Shown: one piece after another, positions 6,423-13,486 of the stretch
Position numbering within the stretch: position 1 is the first letter of the stretch
Layout: each line of letters starts with the position of its first letter
From: JAXDLK01 sp034666665
GTDB lineage: Bacteria; Desulfobacterota; Binatia; JACPRU01
Reading direction: 5' to 3'
Assembly (NCBI GenBank): GCA_034666665.1
Contig: JAXDLK010000070.1
Span: forward strand, 1-26,328
DNA: 26,328 nt
Made by a program: the position numbers and the translations under genes
Notes under the pieces: model-generated
What the model was told of the DNA's origin: nothing
The model's input: only the letters and a program-made list of their open reading frames with translations
Databases searched by the model: none

Positions 6423-8285
6423 GTGTCGGAGCGCGCAAAACCGCTGCTCGTCTGGGACGGCGACTGCGGCTTCTGCCGGCGCTGGATCGACCGCTGGCGC
6501 GAGATCACCGGCGACGCCGTCGCCTACGACACGTATCAGAACGTCGCGGCCGAGTTCCCGGAGGTCGACCCCCAGGCGTTCGAGCGCGCGGTGACGCTGA
6601 TCGAGCCCGGCGGCCGCGTCTCGCACGGCGCCGAGGCGGTCTTTCGCGCGCTCGCCGCCGGCGGTCGGCGCGCCCCGCTCCGCGCCTACGAGCACGTCCC
6701 CGGCTTCGGCTTCGTCGCCGAGCGAGCGTACCGCGTCGTCGCCGGGCGGCGGCGCCTGTTCTCGCGCGTGACGGCGCTTCTCTGGGGCGCCGGTGTCGCG
6801 CGGCCTTCGAGCACGATCGGGTCGTGCCTCTTCCTCCGCGTCCTCGGCGGCATCTACGCGATCGCGTTCGTCTCCCTCTGGGTGCAGGTCGAAGGGCTCG
6901 TCGGCGAGCGCGGCATCTTGCCGGCCGCGCGGTTCCTGAGCGCGGTGCCGGGGTGGCTCGGGACGGAGCGCTACTGGTGGTTCCCGACGGTGCTCTGGCT
7001 CGGCGCCGGCGACGGCGCGCTTCACGCGGTGTGCGCGCTCGGCACCGCGGCCGCGGCGCTCGCGGCCGCCGGCATCGCTCCGGCCCTCGCGCTCGCCGCG
7101 TGCTGGATCCTCTATCTCTCGGTGTTCACCGTCGGCGGCGAGTTCCTGCAGTACCAGTGGGACATCCTCCTCCTCGAGTGCGGCTTCCTCGCCGTGTTCC
7201 TCGCGCCGCTCGAGGCGCGCGACCGCCTCGCCGGCCGCGCCCGCGAATCGCGTGTGATGGTCTGGTGTCTCCGCTGGCTGCTCTTCCGGCTGATGTTCAG
7301 CTCGGGCGCGGTGAAGCTCCTCTCGGGCGATCCGCTCTGGTGGGGGCTCGCGGCGCTGCGCGTGCACTACGAGACGCAGCCGCTGCCGACGTGGGTCGGG
7401 TGGTACGCGCATCAGCTGCCGGTAGCCGCCCACGTCATGTCCTGCGCGGCGATGTTCGCGATCGAGCTCGTCGTCCCGTTGCTGTTCTTCCTGCCCGCCC
7501 GCGCGCGGCTCTGGGCGGCGGTGGTCACGGCCGCATTCCAGGTAGTGATCGCTGCCACCGGCAACTACGGCTTCTTCAACGTGCTCGCGATCGCTCTCTG
7601 CATCTTGCTGGTCGACGACGCGTCGTGGCCGGACGGACTGCGACGCAAGGCGGCGGCGCCGCGGCGGCCGTCGCGCCGCTGGCCCGCGGTGGTGATCGGC
7701 CCGATCGCCGCCGTGGTGCTGTCGATCTCGACCGGCCGCATGCTCGACATGATGGTGCCGGGGTTCCGTGCTCCCGAGGTACTCCTGCGCCTGAACCGCC
7801 TGCTCTCGCCGTTCGCTCTGGTGAACGGCTACGGGCTCTTCGCGGTGATGACACCGCGGCGCCCGGAGATCGTCATCGAGGGCAGCGACGACGGCCGCGA
7901 ATGGCGCGCGTACGACTTTCGCTGGAAGCCTGGTGATCTCGCCGCGGCACCGAGGTTCGTCGCGCCGCACCAGCCACGTCTCGACTGGCAGATGTGGTTC
8001 GCCGCGCTCGGCCGTTACGACGATGGGGATTGGTTCGAGCGCTTCCTGCAGCGGCTCCTCGAAGGCTCACCGAACGTGCTCGCGCTGCTCGCGCGCGATC
8101 CGTTTCCCGAGCACCCGCCCCGCTACGTTCGAGCGATGCTCTGGGACTACCGCTTCACCGATCCCGCCGAGAAGGCGAAGACCGGACGATGGTGGCGACG
8201 GCAGCTCCTCGGCCCCTACTCCCCCGTGCTCTCGCTTCGCGAGGGGAAGCTCTTTCGCGAGAGCGGCGGGCCGGGCTCGATCTGA
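6423..8285 (+). CDS. DCC thioredoxin-like / lipase maturation factor fusion, membrane protein, 620 aa
   Basis: The N-terminal ~110 residues are a DCC-family (DUF393) thioredoxin-like domain with its hallmark WDGDCGFC (Asp12, Cys15, Cys18). The rest is a polytopic lipase-maturation-factor protein: several hydrophobic segments between about residues 125 and 445, including GNYGFFNVLAIALCILLVDD, then a soluble C-terminal domain with VNGYGLFAVMTPRRPEIVIE from residue 467 and APHQPRLDWQMWFAAL near 515. In vertebrates LMF1 helps lipases fold in the ER; the bacterial role is unknown, but the fused CxxC domain suggests thiol chemistry. The GTG start gives a protein beginning just before the DCC motif; no Shine-Dalgarno is visible, and the foldback element ends 10 bp upstream. 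A lipoprotein gene follows 86 bp downstream. Confidence 0.88.
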   Translation: MSERAKPLLVWDGDCGFCRRWIDRWREITGDAVAYDTYQNVAAEFPEVDPQAFERAVTLIEPGGRVSHGAEAVFRALAAGGRRAPLRAYEHVPGFGFVAERAYRVVAGRRRLFSRVTALLWGAGVARPSSTIGSCLFLRVLGGIYAIAFVSLWVQVEGLVGERGILPAARFLSAVPGWLGTERYWWFPTVLWLGAGDGALHAVCALGTAAAALAAAGIAPALALAACWILYLSVFTVGGEFLQYQWDILLLECGFLAVFLAPLEARDRLAGRARESRVMVWCLRWLLFRLMFSSGAVKLLSGDPLWWGLAALRVHYETQPLPTWVGWYAHQLPVAAHVMSCAAMFAIELVVPLLFFLPARARLWAAVVTAAFQVVIAATGNYGFFNVLAIALCILLVDDASWPDGLRRKAAAPRRPSRRWPAVVIGPIAAVVLSISTGRMLDMMVPGFRAPEVLLRLNRLLSPFALVNGYGLFAVMTPRRPEIVIEGSDDGREWRAYDFRWKPGDLAAAPRFVAPHQPRLDWQMWFAALGRYDDGDWFERFLQRLLEGSPNVLALLARDPFPEHPPRYVRAMLWDYRFTDPAEKAKTGRWWRRQLLGPYSPVLSLREGKLFRESGGPGSI

Positions 8286-8335
8286 CGCCGGGGAAGGCGG
8301 CGACCCCGGTGCTACGCCGCACCCGAGTTTGTCCC

Positions 8336-8370
8336 GAGAGTCCCGCGGTTGCCGGGTGTTCCGGTATTCC
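8336..8370 (+). repeat. Degenerate 9-bp tandem repeat before a lipoprotein gene
   Basis: Successive units GAGAGTCCC, GCGGTTGCC and GGGTGTTCC, then a shortened GGTATTCC, share a GNGNGTNCC-like pattern; a related longer unit (8325-8335) precedes them. The array ends one base before the ATG at 8372 and occupies the place where a ribosome-binding site would be expected. It may be an eroded minisatellite. Confidence 0.35.
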
Positions 8371-8371
8371 G

Positions 8372-8938
8372 ATGTTTCGTCGGATCGCCTCGGCCATCGG
8401 CCTCGTCGTCGTCCTGTCGCTGATCGCGAGCTGCGGCGGTCTGCGGGACGTGTTCGAATCGACGGATGTCGACGTCGACATCGACCGACAAACGGTTCCC
8501 GGCTTCACACCGCTGCCGAGCTGCGATGCGGTGAGCGAGCTCCTGCTCGAGAACGAATCGATCGGAGCGTTCACGATCAACTTTCGCCAAGAGGACGAGC
8601 TCGAAGGGATGGACCTCTCGCGGCTCGATCACGTGACGCTCGATCGCATCCGTCTTCGGGTCGTGGACGTTCCCGCCGGCGATCAGGACGATTTCGACTT
8701 CGTGGATTCGATCCGCATCTTCGCGGACGATCCGGGGGACGATCGGCCGGAGGTGCTGGTCGCGGAGCTCGATCCCGTACCGGAGAACCAGACCGAGATC
8801 GTCATCCCCGGCACCGGCGTCGACATCAAGGACATCGTGTCGGACAATTTCATCGCCCGGATCGAGGCCGACGGCCGGCCGCCCTGCGACGACGTCCACT
8901 TCCGGGGAGTGGCCGAGTTCCAGCTCGATTTCTTCTGA
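8372..8938 (+). CDS. Predicted lipoprotein of unknown function, 188 aa
   Basis: A textbook lipoprotein signal opens the protein: two Arg, a hydrophobic core (IGLVVVLSL) and the lipobox LIASC with Cys21 as the lipidation site. The mature part is acidic and rich in alternating strands (for example LDHVTLDRIRLRVVDVP, then SIRIFADDP), suggesting a beta-sandwich. An Asp-rich run, STDVDVDIDR, follows the signal. No family was recognised. The ATG at 8372 was chosen because the same frame upstream runs through the DCC/LMF gene and because the signal peptide begins here; there is no clear Shine-Dalgarno. It may be co-transcribed with the DCC/LMF gene. Its TGA directly abuts the stop of the convergent Nudix gene (TGATCA), with no intergenic space. 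Confidence 0.75.
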   Translation: MFRRIASAIGLVVVLSLIASCGGLRDVFESTDVDVDIDRQTVPGFTPLPSCDAVSELLLENESIGAFTINFRQEDELEGMDLSRLDHVTLDRIRLRVVDVPAGDQDDFDFVDSIRIFADDPGDDRPEVLVAELDPVPENQTEIVIPGTGVDIKDIVSDNFIARIEADGRPPCDDVHFRGVAEFQLDFF

Positions 8939-9370
8939 TCACCCTCGTCTCGAGCGGATGGACGTCTCCGGCGGACGCACCTCGCCGCGCACGAGGCCCT
9001 CGGCGAAGTCGCGATCGCCCTCGAGGAGCTCGATCGTGAGCAGCTCTCCGGGTTCGACCCAGCGAAGCGCCGCGAACTGACGCGGATCGATGTCGCCGGC
9101 AAACCGCGCGACGTGCACGAACTCGAGGTCGAAGACGCCCCGCTGGGGATCGCAGTGCCGCGTACGCCACAGTGTACCGCCGGCGGCGGCATCGATTCCG
9201 AGCTCCTCGTGGAGCTCGCGACGAAGCGCCGCCTCCGCAGTCTCCCCCGGCTCGATCTTGCCGCCGGGAAATTCCCATTTTCCCGGGTGGGGCCGTCCGG
9301 GCGGCCGCTCGCAGACGAGCAGGCGGCCATCGCGGACGATCACGCCCGCGACGACGGCCACCCCGCTCAC
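8939..9370 (-). CDS. MutT-like Nudix hydrolase, 143 aa
   Basis: Nudix enzymes cleave nucleoside diphosphates linked to another group; MutT-type members remove 8-oxo-dGTP to prevent mutations. The Nudix box GX5EX7REUXEEXGU is intact: Gly37, Glu43, then RELHEELGI at 51-59. The N-terminal VAVVAGVIVRDGRLLVCERP and the upstream segment GKWEFPGGKIEPG are typical of MutT/NudG-type proteins, and the length is close to E. coli MutT (129 aa). Substrate preference (8-oxo-dGTP versus oxidised or methylated CTP) cannot be told from sequence. The GTG start overlaps the TGA of the SirB1-type gene by 4 bp (GTGA), so translation is probably coupled. No signal peptide; cytoplasmic. Confidence 0.88.
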   Translation of the reverse strand: MSGVAVVAGVIVRDGRLLVCERPPGRPHPGKWEFPGGKIEPGETAEAALRRELHEELGIDAAAGGTLWRTRHCDPQRGVFDLEFVHVARFAGDIDPRQFAALRWVEPGELLTIELLEGDRDFAEGLVRGEVRPPETSIRSRRG

Positions 9371-10194
9371 TGCAGTCGCTCGACCTGCCGGCGGAGGTCG
9401 GAGAGGCTCGCGCGGATCTCGTCCGCGGCATCGTCGTCCGGAGCGAGCGTGAGATAGCGCTCCAGGTCGCGGAGCGCGGGCGCGAAGCACTCGAGCTTGC
9501 GGTAGAGGATACCGCGGTCGCGGAACTCGGCCCCGTCGTCCGGAGAGAACAGCAGGATCGCGTTGACGCACACGAGCGCTCGCGCGAGGTCGTCGCGGCC
9601 GACGTAGATCTGCTTCAGGTTCCGGAGCATGCGCGCGAGAATCTCTCGAGGCTGTGCCGGACGGAGCATCTGCGGATCGAGGCGCGTTCCCGGCCCGTAG
9701 CTCTCCTCGAGACGGCGCGCACAGTCCGCCGCGGTGACGACGGTTCCGTGGAACGGGTCGACGAGGATCTCCGGGTGGCTCGCATGCTTCACCAGGAAGT
9801 GTCCCGGAAAGCCGACGCCGACGATCGGCAGACCGAGGCGACGGCCGACCTCGGCGTAGACGACGCCGAGCGAGATCGGGATTCCCTTTCGACGGTCGAT
9901 CACCTCGTTCAGGAAGCTGTTCCGCGGGTCGTAGAAATCGTCGCGGTTTCCCTGGAAGCCGTATTCGACGAAGAGGAAGTGATTCAGGTGCGCGATCTTC
10001 TCGGGAACGGAGGGTACGGGGGCGATTCGCTCCCAAGCCTCCGCGGCGAGATCGTCGAGGCGGCGGAGATACGCGTCGACGTCGAGATCGGGGTACTCCA
10101 GGTGCGCGATCCAGAGCGCCGCCTCCGCGAGGTCGATGCGCTTGTCCGGAAGGGTCGCGATCGCCGCCAATCGATCCTGTGCACGCGTTGCCAT
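9367..10194 (-). CDS. SirB1-type transglutaminase-like protein with C-terminal TPR region, 275 aa
   Basis: The central part (about residues 60-150) matches the SirB1/YchA group of the transglutaminase-like superfamily: YDPRNSFLNEVIDRRKGIPI, then YAEVGRRLGLPIVGVGFPGH and ILVDPFHG. His132 and Asp146 occupy the places of the catalytic His and Asp, but the Cys expected near NSFLNEV is not there, so protease or transglutaminase activity is doubtful. Residues about 185-250 are helical with a TPR-like pattern (ALVCVNAILLFSPDD, ALRDLERYLTLAPDD), suggesting protein binding. The ATG at 10194 gives the usual family length. It is cytoplasmic and lies upstream of, and overlapping, the Nudix gene; a 52-bp gap separates it from the lipoprotein gene upstream on the same strand. 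Confidence 0.85.
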   Translation of the reverse strand: MATRAQDRLAAIATLPDKRIDLAEAALWIAHLEYPDLDVDAYLRRLDDLAAEAWERIAPVPSVPEKIAHLNHFLFVEYGFQGNRDDFYDPRNSFLNEVIDRRKGIPISLGVVYAEVGRRLGLPIVGVGFPGHFLVKHASHPEILVDPFHGTVVTAADCARRLEESYGPGTRLDPQMLRPAQPREILARMLRNLKQIYVGRDDLARALVCVNAILLFSPDDGAEFRDRGILYRKLECFAPALRDLERYLTLAPDDDAADEIRASLSDLRRQVERLQ

Positions 10195-10246
10195 CCGTAG
10201 CGAACCTAGCGGAAGGCGCCGGCGATGTCGAAATGGGTACGGCCGA

Positions 10247-10993
10247 TCACTGCCGCTCCGCGGTACCGAAGGCGATGCGGCCGTCCGGCTGCACGATGCC
10301 GCGAACGTTCAACCGATCGTCGCGCCGAAGGTCCTCGCAGGCGATGTTGCGGCCGCTCGCGTCGCCGAGCCATGCGTCGTGGAGGTCGAATCGATAGGAG
10401 CGGCGCGCTTCGTCGGACCGGCTCGAGACCAGCAGCCGCTCGGTGCGGCAGTTCGCCGCGTCGAGCACGCCTTCGAAGGCGACCTCCTGGAGATCGACCG
10501 TGGCCTCGCCGGTCGAATCGTCGATGCGGATCCCGCGGAGCGACAGCTCGGCTCCGCTCGGCAAGTCGATCGGCAGGCGCGCGACGATGTCGTCGCGCGA
10601 GCGCCGGAACCGCACTGACTGCGGTCCCTCGGCATCGGTGAGCAGATCGAAGGAACCGTCCGGGGCGGTGTCGGTGACCGCCTCGGTGTCCTGGATCTCC
10701 ACCTCGATCCCGCCGACCCGGCGGGAGGCGCGCTCGCGCATCTCCGCCCGCAACCGGCCTCCCGGCTGGTTCACCGCGGCCTGCGACACCTCGCCGTCGG
10801 CGCGCACCTCGCTGACGTAGCCGCCGACGCGAGCGAGAGCCTGCTCGACGAGCGCTTCGCTCCGCTCGGCGTCGTCGACGCCGGAGGACGCGACCTCGTC
10901 ACCGGACAGACCCGTGCCGCTGCGGCCGCCGCCGCACGCGGACAGGATCAGCAGGAGGAGAGCGAACAGCATTCGCGGTATCGCTTGCATCAT
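10247..10993 (-). CDS. Predicted lipoprotein, possibly DUF5666-like, 248 aa
   Basis: The N-terminus MMQAIPRMLFALLLLILSAC is a clear lipoprotein signal (lipobox LSAC, Cys20). The protein then has a Gly/Ser-rich stretch, a charged middle region and a C-terminal half with short beta-like segments; the end, RLNVRGIVQPDGRI, resembles the small barrel units of DUF5666 proteins, but this is a weak match. Two adjacent ATGs (10993 and 10990) are possible; the first is 6 nt after GAGGG. The start lies inside the DUF6502 gene: the first 95 bp overlap that gene's 3' end in another frame on the same strand, so expression of the two is probably linked. Exact function unknown; expected to sit on the inner or outer membrane facing the periplasm. 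Confidence 0.75.
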   Translation of the reverse strand: MMQAIPRMLFALLLLILSACGGGRSGTGLSGDEVASSGVDDAERSEALVEQALARVGGYVSEVRADGEVSQAAVNQPGGRLRAEMRERASRRVGGIEVEIQDTEAVTDTAPDGSFDLLTDAEGPQSVRFRRSRDDIVARLPIDLPSGAELSLRGIRIDDSTGEATVDLQEVAFEGVLDAANCRTERLLVSSRSDEARRSYRFDLHDAWLGDASGRNIACEDLRRDDRLNVRGIVQPDGRIAFGTAERQ

Positions 10994-11858
10994 CGTCGTC
11001 CCTCTCGTGGCGCCGGCGTGAGCCGTCGGCCGCCGGAGTCTCGTCGTCTTCGGACTCGAAGTAGTAGACTCCGAGACCCGCGCGACGTCGCTCGCCGCCA
11101 GGCGCGCGAGCATTCCGATCCCGGTCGTACCGGGAGAGATATCGATCGATGCCGTCGAGAAAGCGCTCGGCACGGCGGCGGATCTCCCGCCGCACGCGCT
11201 CGAGACCGTCGCTTCCGAGATGGTCGTAGGCGACCTTCTGCTGGAGCCAGGGCTCGCCGGCGGTGAGAAACACGTTGCGGATCATCGTGCGGACGAGCTC
11301 CGGCGGATCCTCCGCGAGCATCGTGAGCTTCTCCGAGGTGCCGGTCGCCGGGATGTAGGCCTTGCGCGAGAGCACGACCGTGCGGTCGTCGCGGAGCTCG
11401 ACGGCGCCGGCGCGGACGAGCTCGTCGAGCAGCGCCTTCGGCCGGACGTCCGCGGTGGTCTCGCGCACGAGACGCACGAAGCTCCGCGTGCGCCCTCGGA
11501 TCGACAGCGGCAGAGGATGCCCCGCGCGATCGGTCCACCGCCCTTCCGTAGACCAGCGGCTACACACGTCGGCCGCGACGTTGCGGCTGAAGGATCCGCC
11601 GGTCGCGGCCCGTGTGCCGCGGGAACGGATGCGGCGGATCTCCTTCCGGTTGATGCCGGTGAGCAGCGCGAGCCGGCTGTCCGTCTGCGGACGGCCGGGG
11701 ATCGCAAAGCGCTGCTCCGCGACCTGTACGAACAGGTCGCGTACCTGCGACTCCAGCCGACCGAAGACGATCCCCGCCGCGAGCATCCGTTCCACGAGCG
11801 GCTGCAGGATCTCCACGGCGGCGCGCACGAGGCTCTCGCCGGGATCTCGTCCCTTCAT
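10899..11858 (-). CDS. DUF6502 family protein, 319 aa
   Basis: The protein begins with helices (AAVEILQPLVERMLAAGIVF), followed by a helix-turn-helix-like segment LALLTGINRKEIRRIRSR (about residues 63-80) that is typical of DUF6502. The middle contains a likely winged part (FVRLVRETTADVRPKALLDE, then AVELRDDRTVVLSRKAY). No enzyme motif is seen; DNA binding is an inference from the HTH-like region. The family normally ends near the GVYYFESEDDE segment, so the last ~40 residues, which are Arg/Asp-rich and read through the start of the downstream lipoprotein gene, look like a C-terminal extension from a lost stop or a frameshift. The ATG at 11858 has AAGGGA about 10 nt upstream. A gene-free leader with a palindrome lies upstream. 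Confidence 0.75.
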   Translation of the reverse strand: MKGRDPGESLVRAAVEILQPLVERMLAAGIVFGRLESQVRDLFVQVAEQRFAIPGRPQTDSRLALLTGINRKEIRRIRSRGTRAATGGSFSRNVAADVCSRWSTEGRWTDRAGHPLPLSIRGRTRSFVRLVRETTADVRPKALLDELVRAGAVELRDDRTVVLSRKAYIPATGTSEKLTMLAEDPPELVRTMIRNVFLTAGEPWLQQKVAYDHLGSDGLERVRREIRRRAERFLDGIDRYLSRYDRDRNARAPGGERRRAGLGVYYFESEDDETPAADGSRRRHERDDDDASDTANAVRSPPADPVRVRRRPQRHGSVR

Positions 11859-11903
11859 GAATGTGGTTTCCCTTGGCCTCGAATCAGGGCGGCAGTCAAG
11901 CCG

Positions 11904-11934
11904 AAAAAAACTCCGCGGTGGGAATTCTTCCCAC
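11904..11934 (-). promoter_or_regulatory. Perfect palindrome plus T-tract in the DUF6502 leader (operator or attenuator)
   Basis: GTGGGAA (11918-11924), loop TTC, TTCCCAC (11928-11934) is a perfect 7-bp inverted repeat. On the minus strand it is followed after 7 nt by seven T residues (11910-11904), about 45 bp upstream of the DUF6502 ATG. The stem-to-T gap is too long for an ideal intrinsic terminator, so a protein-binding operator (perhaps autoregulation) is as likely as an attenuator. Confidence 0.4.
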
Positions 11935-12128
11935 AAAAGGGGTTGCGCTCGGAGGGGCTTCGCCGTAGACGTGGATGAGAGAATTTTACCTACAACGCAG
12001 TACCCGCGTGGAAGACGAGGATTCCCGGCGATGAAGCTCGCCGCCTGAAACCAACGTCCCCCCTGGCCGCCCCGGCCACGACCGGGCGACTCGGGCGTCA
12101 TTCCCCCTCCTTCGCCCGGGTTGCTCCA

Positions 12129-12171
12129 CCGGATTGCTCGGGACCCCCTCCCGGGCAATCCGGATTTTTTT
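12129..12171 (+). terminator. Strong intrinsic terminator (plus strand) without an upstream gene
   Basis: A 14-bp stem (12129-12142 with 12150-12163; one G-U wobble, otherwise perfect) with a 7-base loop is followed by A and then seven T residues (12165-12171). The minus strand has no T-tract after the hairpin, so it works for plus-strand transcripts only. No plus-strand gene precedes it, and the gene downstream is on the minus strand. Confidence 0.8.
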
Positions 12172-12217
12172 GTCCGCGGCGCTGGATGCGCCGATGGCCG
12201 GCGCGCAACCGGGTTTG

Positions 12218-12529
12218 CTAGACGTCTGGGTTGCGACGCCAGCCCGGCGGATAGGGCCGGGCGTGGGCGTGGTAATGATCCGGGATCTGCCGCATGTGGT
12301 CGTCGAGGAACCAGCCTTGGGGGAACTTCGCGTCGGCGACCTCGGCGAGGGCACGCGTCATCACCTGCCGTTCCTCGTCGCTGGCGGCGCGGCGGTGCTC
12401 GCCGAGGACTGCCATCGGCACGTCGCAGGAGTCGCAGTCGATCACCACGAAAGGAAACGGGCGGTCGAGCTCGGCGTACCAGTGAGTGGTACGGGAGAGC
12501 TGGCAGAGCTCGCACGGCCGGGCGGACAT
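12218..12529 (-). CDS. Small HIT-like protein with two cysteine pairs, 103 aa
   Basis: HIT proteins hydrolyse or transfer nucleotides using a His-x-His-x-His-x-x motif. Here HYHAHAR (His85, His87, His89) fits that pattern. Upstream, CELC (Cys6, Cys9) and the VVIDCDSCDVPMAVLGEH segment (Cys32, Cys35, His45) resemble the Zn-binding N-terminus and central strand of HIT enzymes. At 103 residues it is shorter than typical HIT proteins (about 110-150), so it is either a minimal member or a relative using the cysteines for metal. The ATG at 12529 is chosen because CELC follows at once; the ribosome-binding site is weak. No signal peptide. It is divergent from the YdcF-like gene. Confidence 0.65.
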   Translation of the reverse strand: MSARPCELCQLSRTTHWYAELDRPFPFVVIDCDSCDVPMAVLGEHRRAASDEERQVMTRALAEVADAKFPQGWFLDDHMRQIPDHYHAHARPYPPGWRRNPDV

Positions 12530-12636
12530 CGGATCGGATTCCAGCAGCTCCGGCGCGGCCGCGCCAGGCGCTCGAAAGGGGTCGGGAGTCTTTTCCGGTC
12601 GGTCAGCTTCATTGGGAGGGGTTGCGGAATCCGCTG

Positions 12637-13431
12637 ATGACGTTCGTCCTCTCCAAGCTCTTCTGGGCCGTCGTCCAGCCCGCGAACTTCCTGCTGCTCG
12701 CGCTGGTCGCCGGCCTGGCGGTCCGGGTTCGGTATCCCCGGGCGGGACGCGCACTGATCGGGTTCGTGTTGGTCGCCTGCTTCGCGATCGCGTCGCTCCC
12801 CGTCGGGCAGTTGCTGTCGCGGCCGCTCGAAGACCGATTCCCCATCCCGTCGTTGCCGCCGCGCATCGACGGGATCGTCGTGGCCGGAGGGAGCCTGGTG
12901 CCGGACGTCTCGGCCGCGCACGGCGCGCCCGCGCTCGGCGATGCGGCCGAACGCATCACCACCGCGGTCGCGCTCTCACGCCGTTACCCGGGCGCGAGGA
13001 TCGTCTACAGCGGCGGCTCGGCCGAGGTCGTCGGCCGGGGCGAAACGGAGGGACCGTGGGCCCGCGTTCTCTTGATCGATCTCGGCGTCGATCCCGAGCG
13101 GCTGACGATCGAGGCCGGCTCCCGGAACACGTGGGAGAACGCCGTCTTCACCGAGCGCTTGGTGCGGCCGCGCCCCGGCGAAAGCTGGGTGCTGATCACG
13201 TCGGCAACCCACACCCCCCGGGCCGTCGGTTGCTTCCGTATGGTCGGGTGGGACGTGATCCCCTACCCGGTGGACTACCACACACAGGAGCCGATGATCT
13301 GGACCGGCTTCGACCTGCGGGCCGGTTTCGACGTGACGACGGCGGCGGTACAGGAATGGATCGGCCTCGTCGCGTACCGCCTGCTCGGCCGCACCCCCGC
13401 GCTGTTTCCCGGACCGAACCCGGATCGTTGA
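12637..13431 (+). CDS. DUF218 (YdcF/SanA/ElyC-like) membrane protein, 264 aa
   Basis: Two hydrophobic segments (about residues 5-25 and 38-58) are followed by a DUF218 domain: IDGIVVAGG (about 87-95), RYPGARIVYSGG, then the family signature EAGSRNTWENA and LITSATHTPRAV. The arrangement of N-terminal membrane helices and periplasmic or cytoplasmic Rossmann-like domain is that of ElyC/YdcF; in E. coli ElyC and SanA affect peptidoglycan and outer-membrane barrier function, but the reaction is not settled. The ATG at 12637 is used; GGGAGGGG lies 15 nt upstream, and in-frame TTG (12622) or CTG (12634) starts are possible. It is followed 55 bp later by the proline-rich lipoprotein gene on the same strand, next to other cell-wall genes. 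Confidence 0.82.
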   Translation: MTFVLSKLFWAVVQPANFLLLALVAGLAVRVRYPRAGRALIGFVLVACFAIASLPVGQLLSRPLEDRFPIPSLPPRIDGIVVAGGSLVPDVSAAHGAPALGDAAERITTAVALSRRYPGARIVYSGGSAEVVGRGETEGPWARVLLIDLGVDPERLTIEAGSRNTWENAVFTERLVRPRPGESWVLITSATHTPRAVGCFRMVGWDVIPYPVDYHTQEPMIWTGFDLRAGFDVTTAAVQEWIGLVAYRLLGRTPALFPGPNPDR

Positions 13432-13486
13432 CTGCCGGGGGGCGGCTGGGAATAACTCGCGCGACCAACTGGTGAGGAGGCCCGTG

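Larger units (their letters stand above)
11859..12217. other. Gene-free stretch with a series of plus-strand hairpins (candidate structured RNA)
   Basis: No coding sequence is supported in these 359 bp. Besides the leader palindrome, the plus strand carries successive stem-loops: CGGCGA/TCGCCG (12026-12043), TGGCC/GGCCA (12064-12078), CCGGGCGA/TCGCCCGG (12082-12119) and a strong terminator (12129-12171). Since no plus-strand gene lies upstream, these may be the 3' part of a small RNA beginning near 11970-12020. Only a weak promoter candidate was found (TTGCGC at 11943, 17-bp spacer, TAGACG at 11966). Alternatives are a 3' end of an antisense transcript of the DUF6502 gene, or remnants of a lost gene. 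Confidence 0.35.

Noticed and set aside
6276..7970. 564-codon minus-strand frame opposite the DCC/LMF gene
   Set aside because: Arg/Glu/His-rich shadow reading; it also runs into the foldback element.
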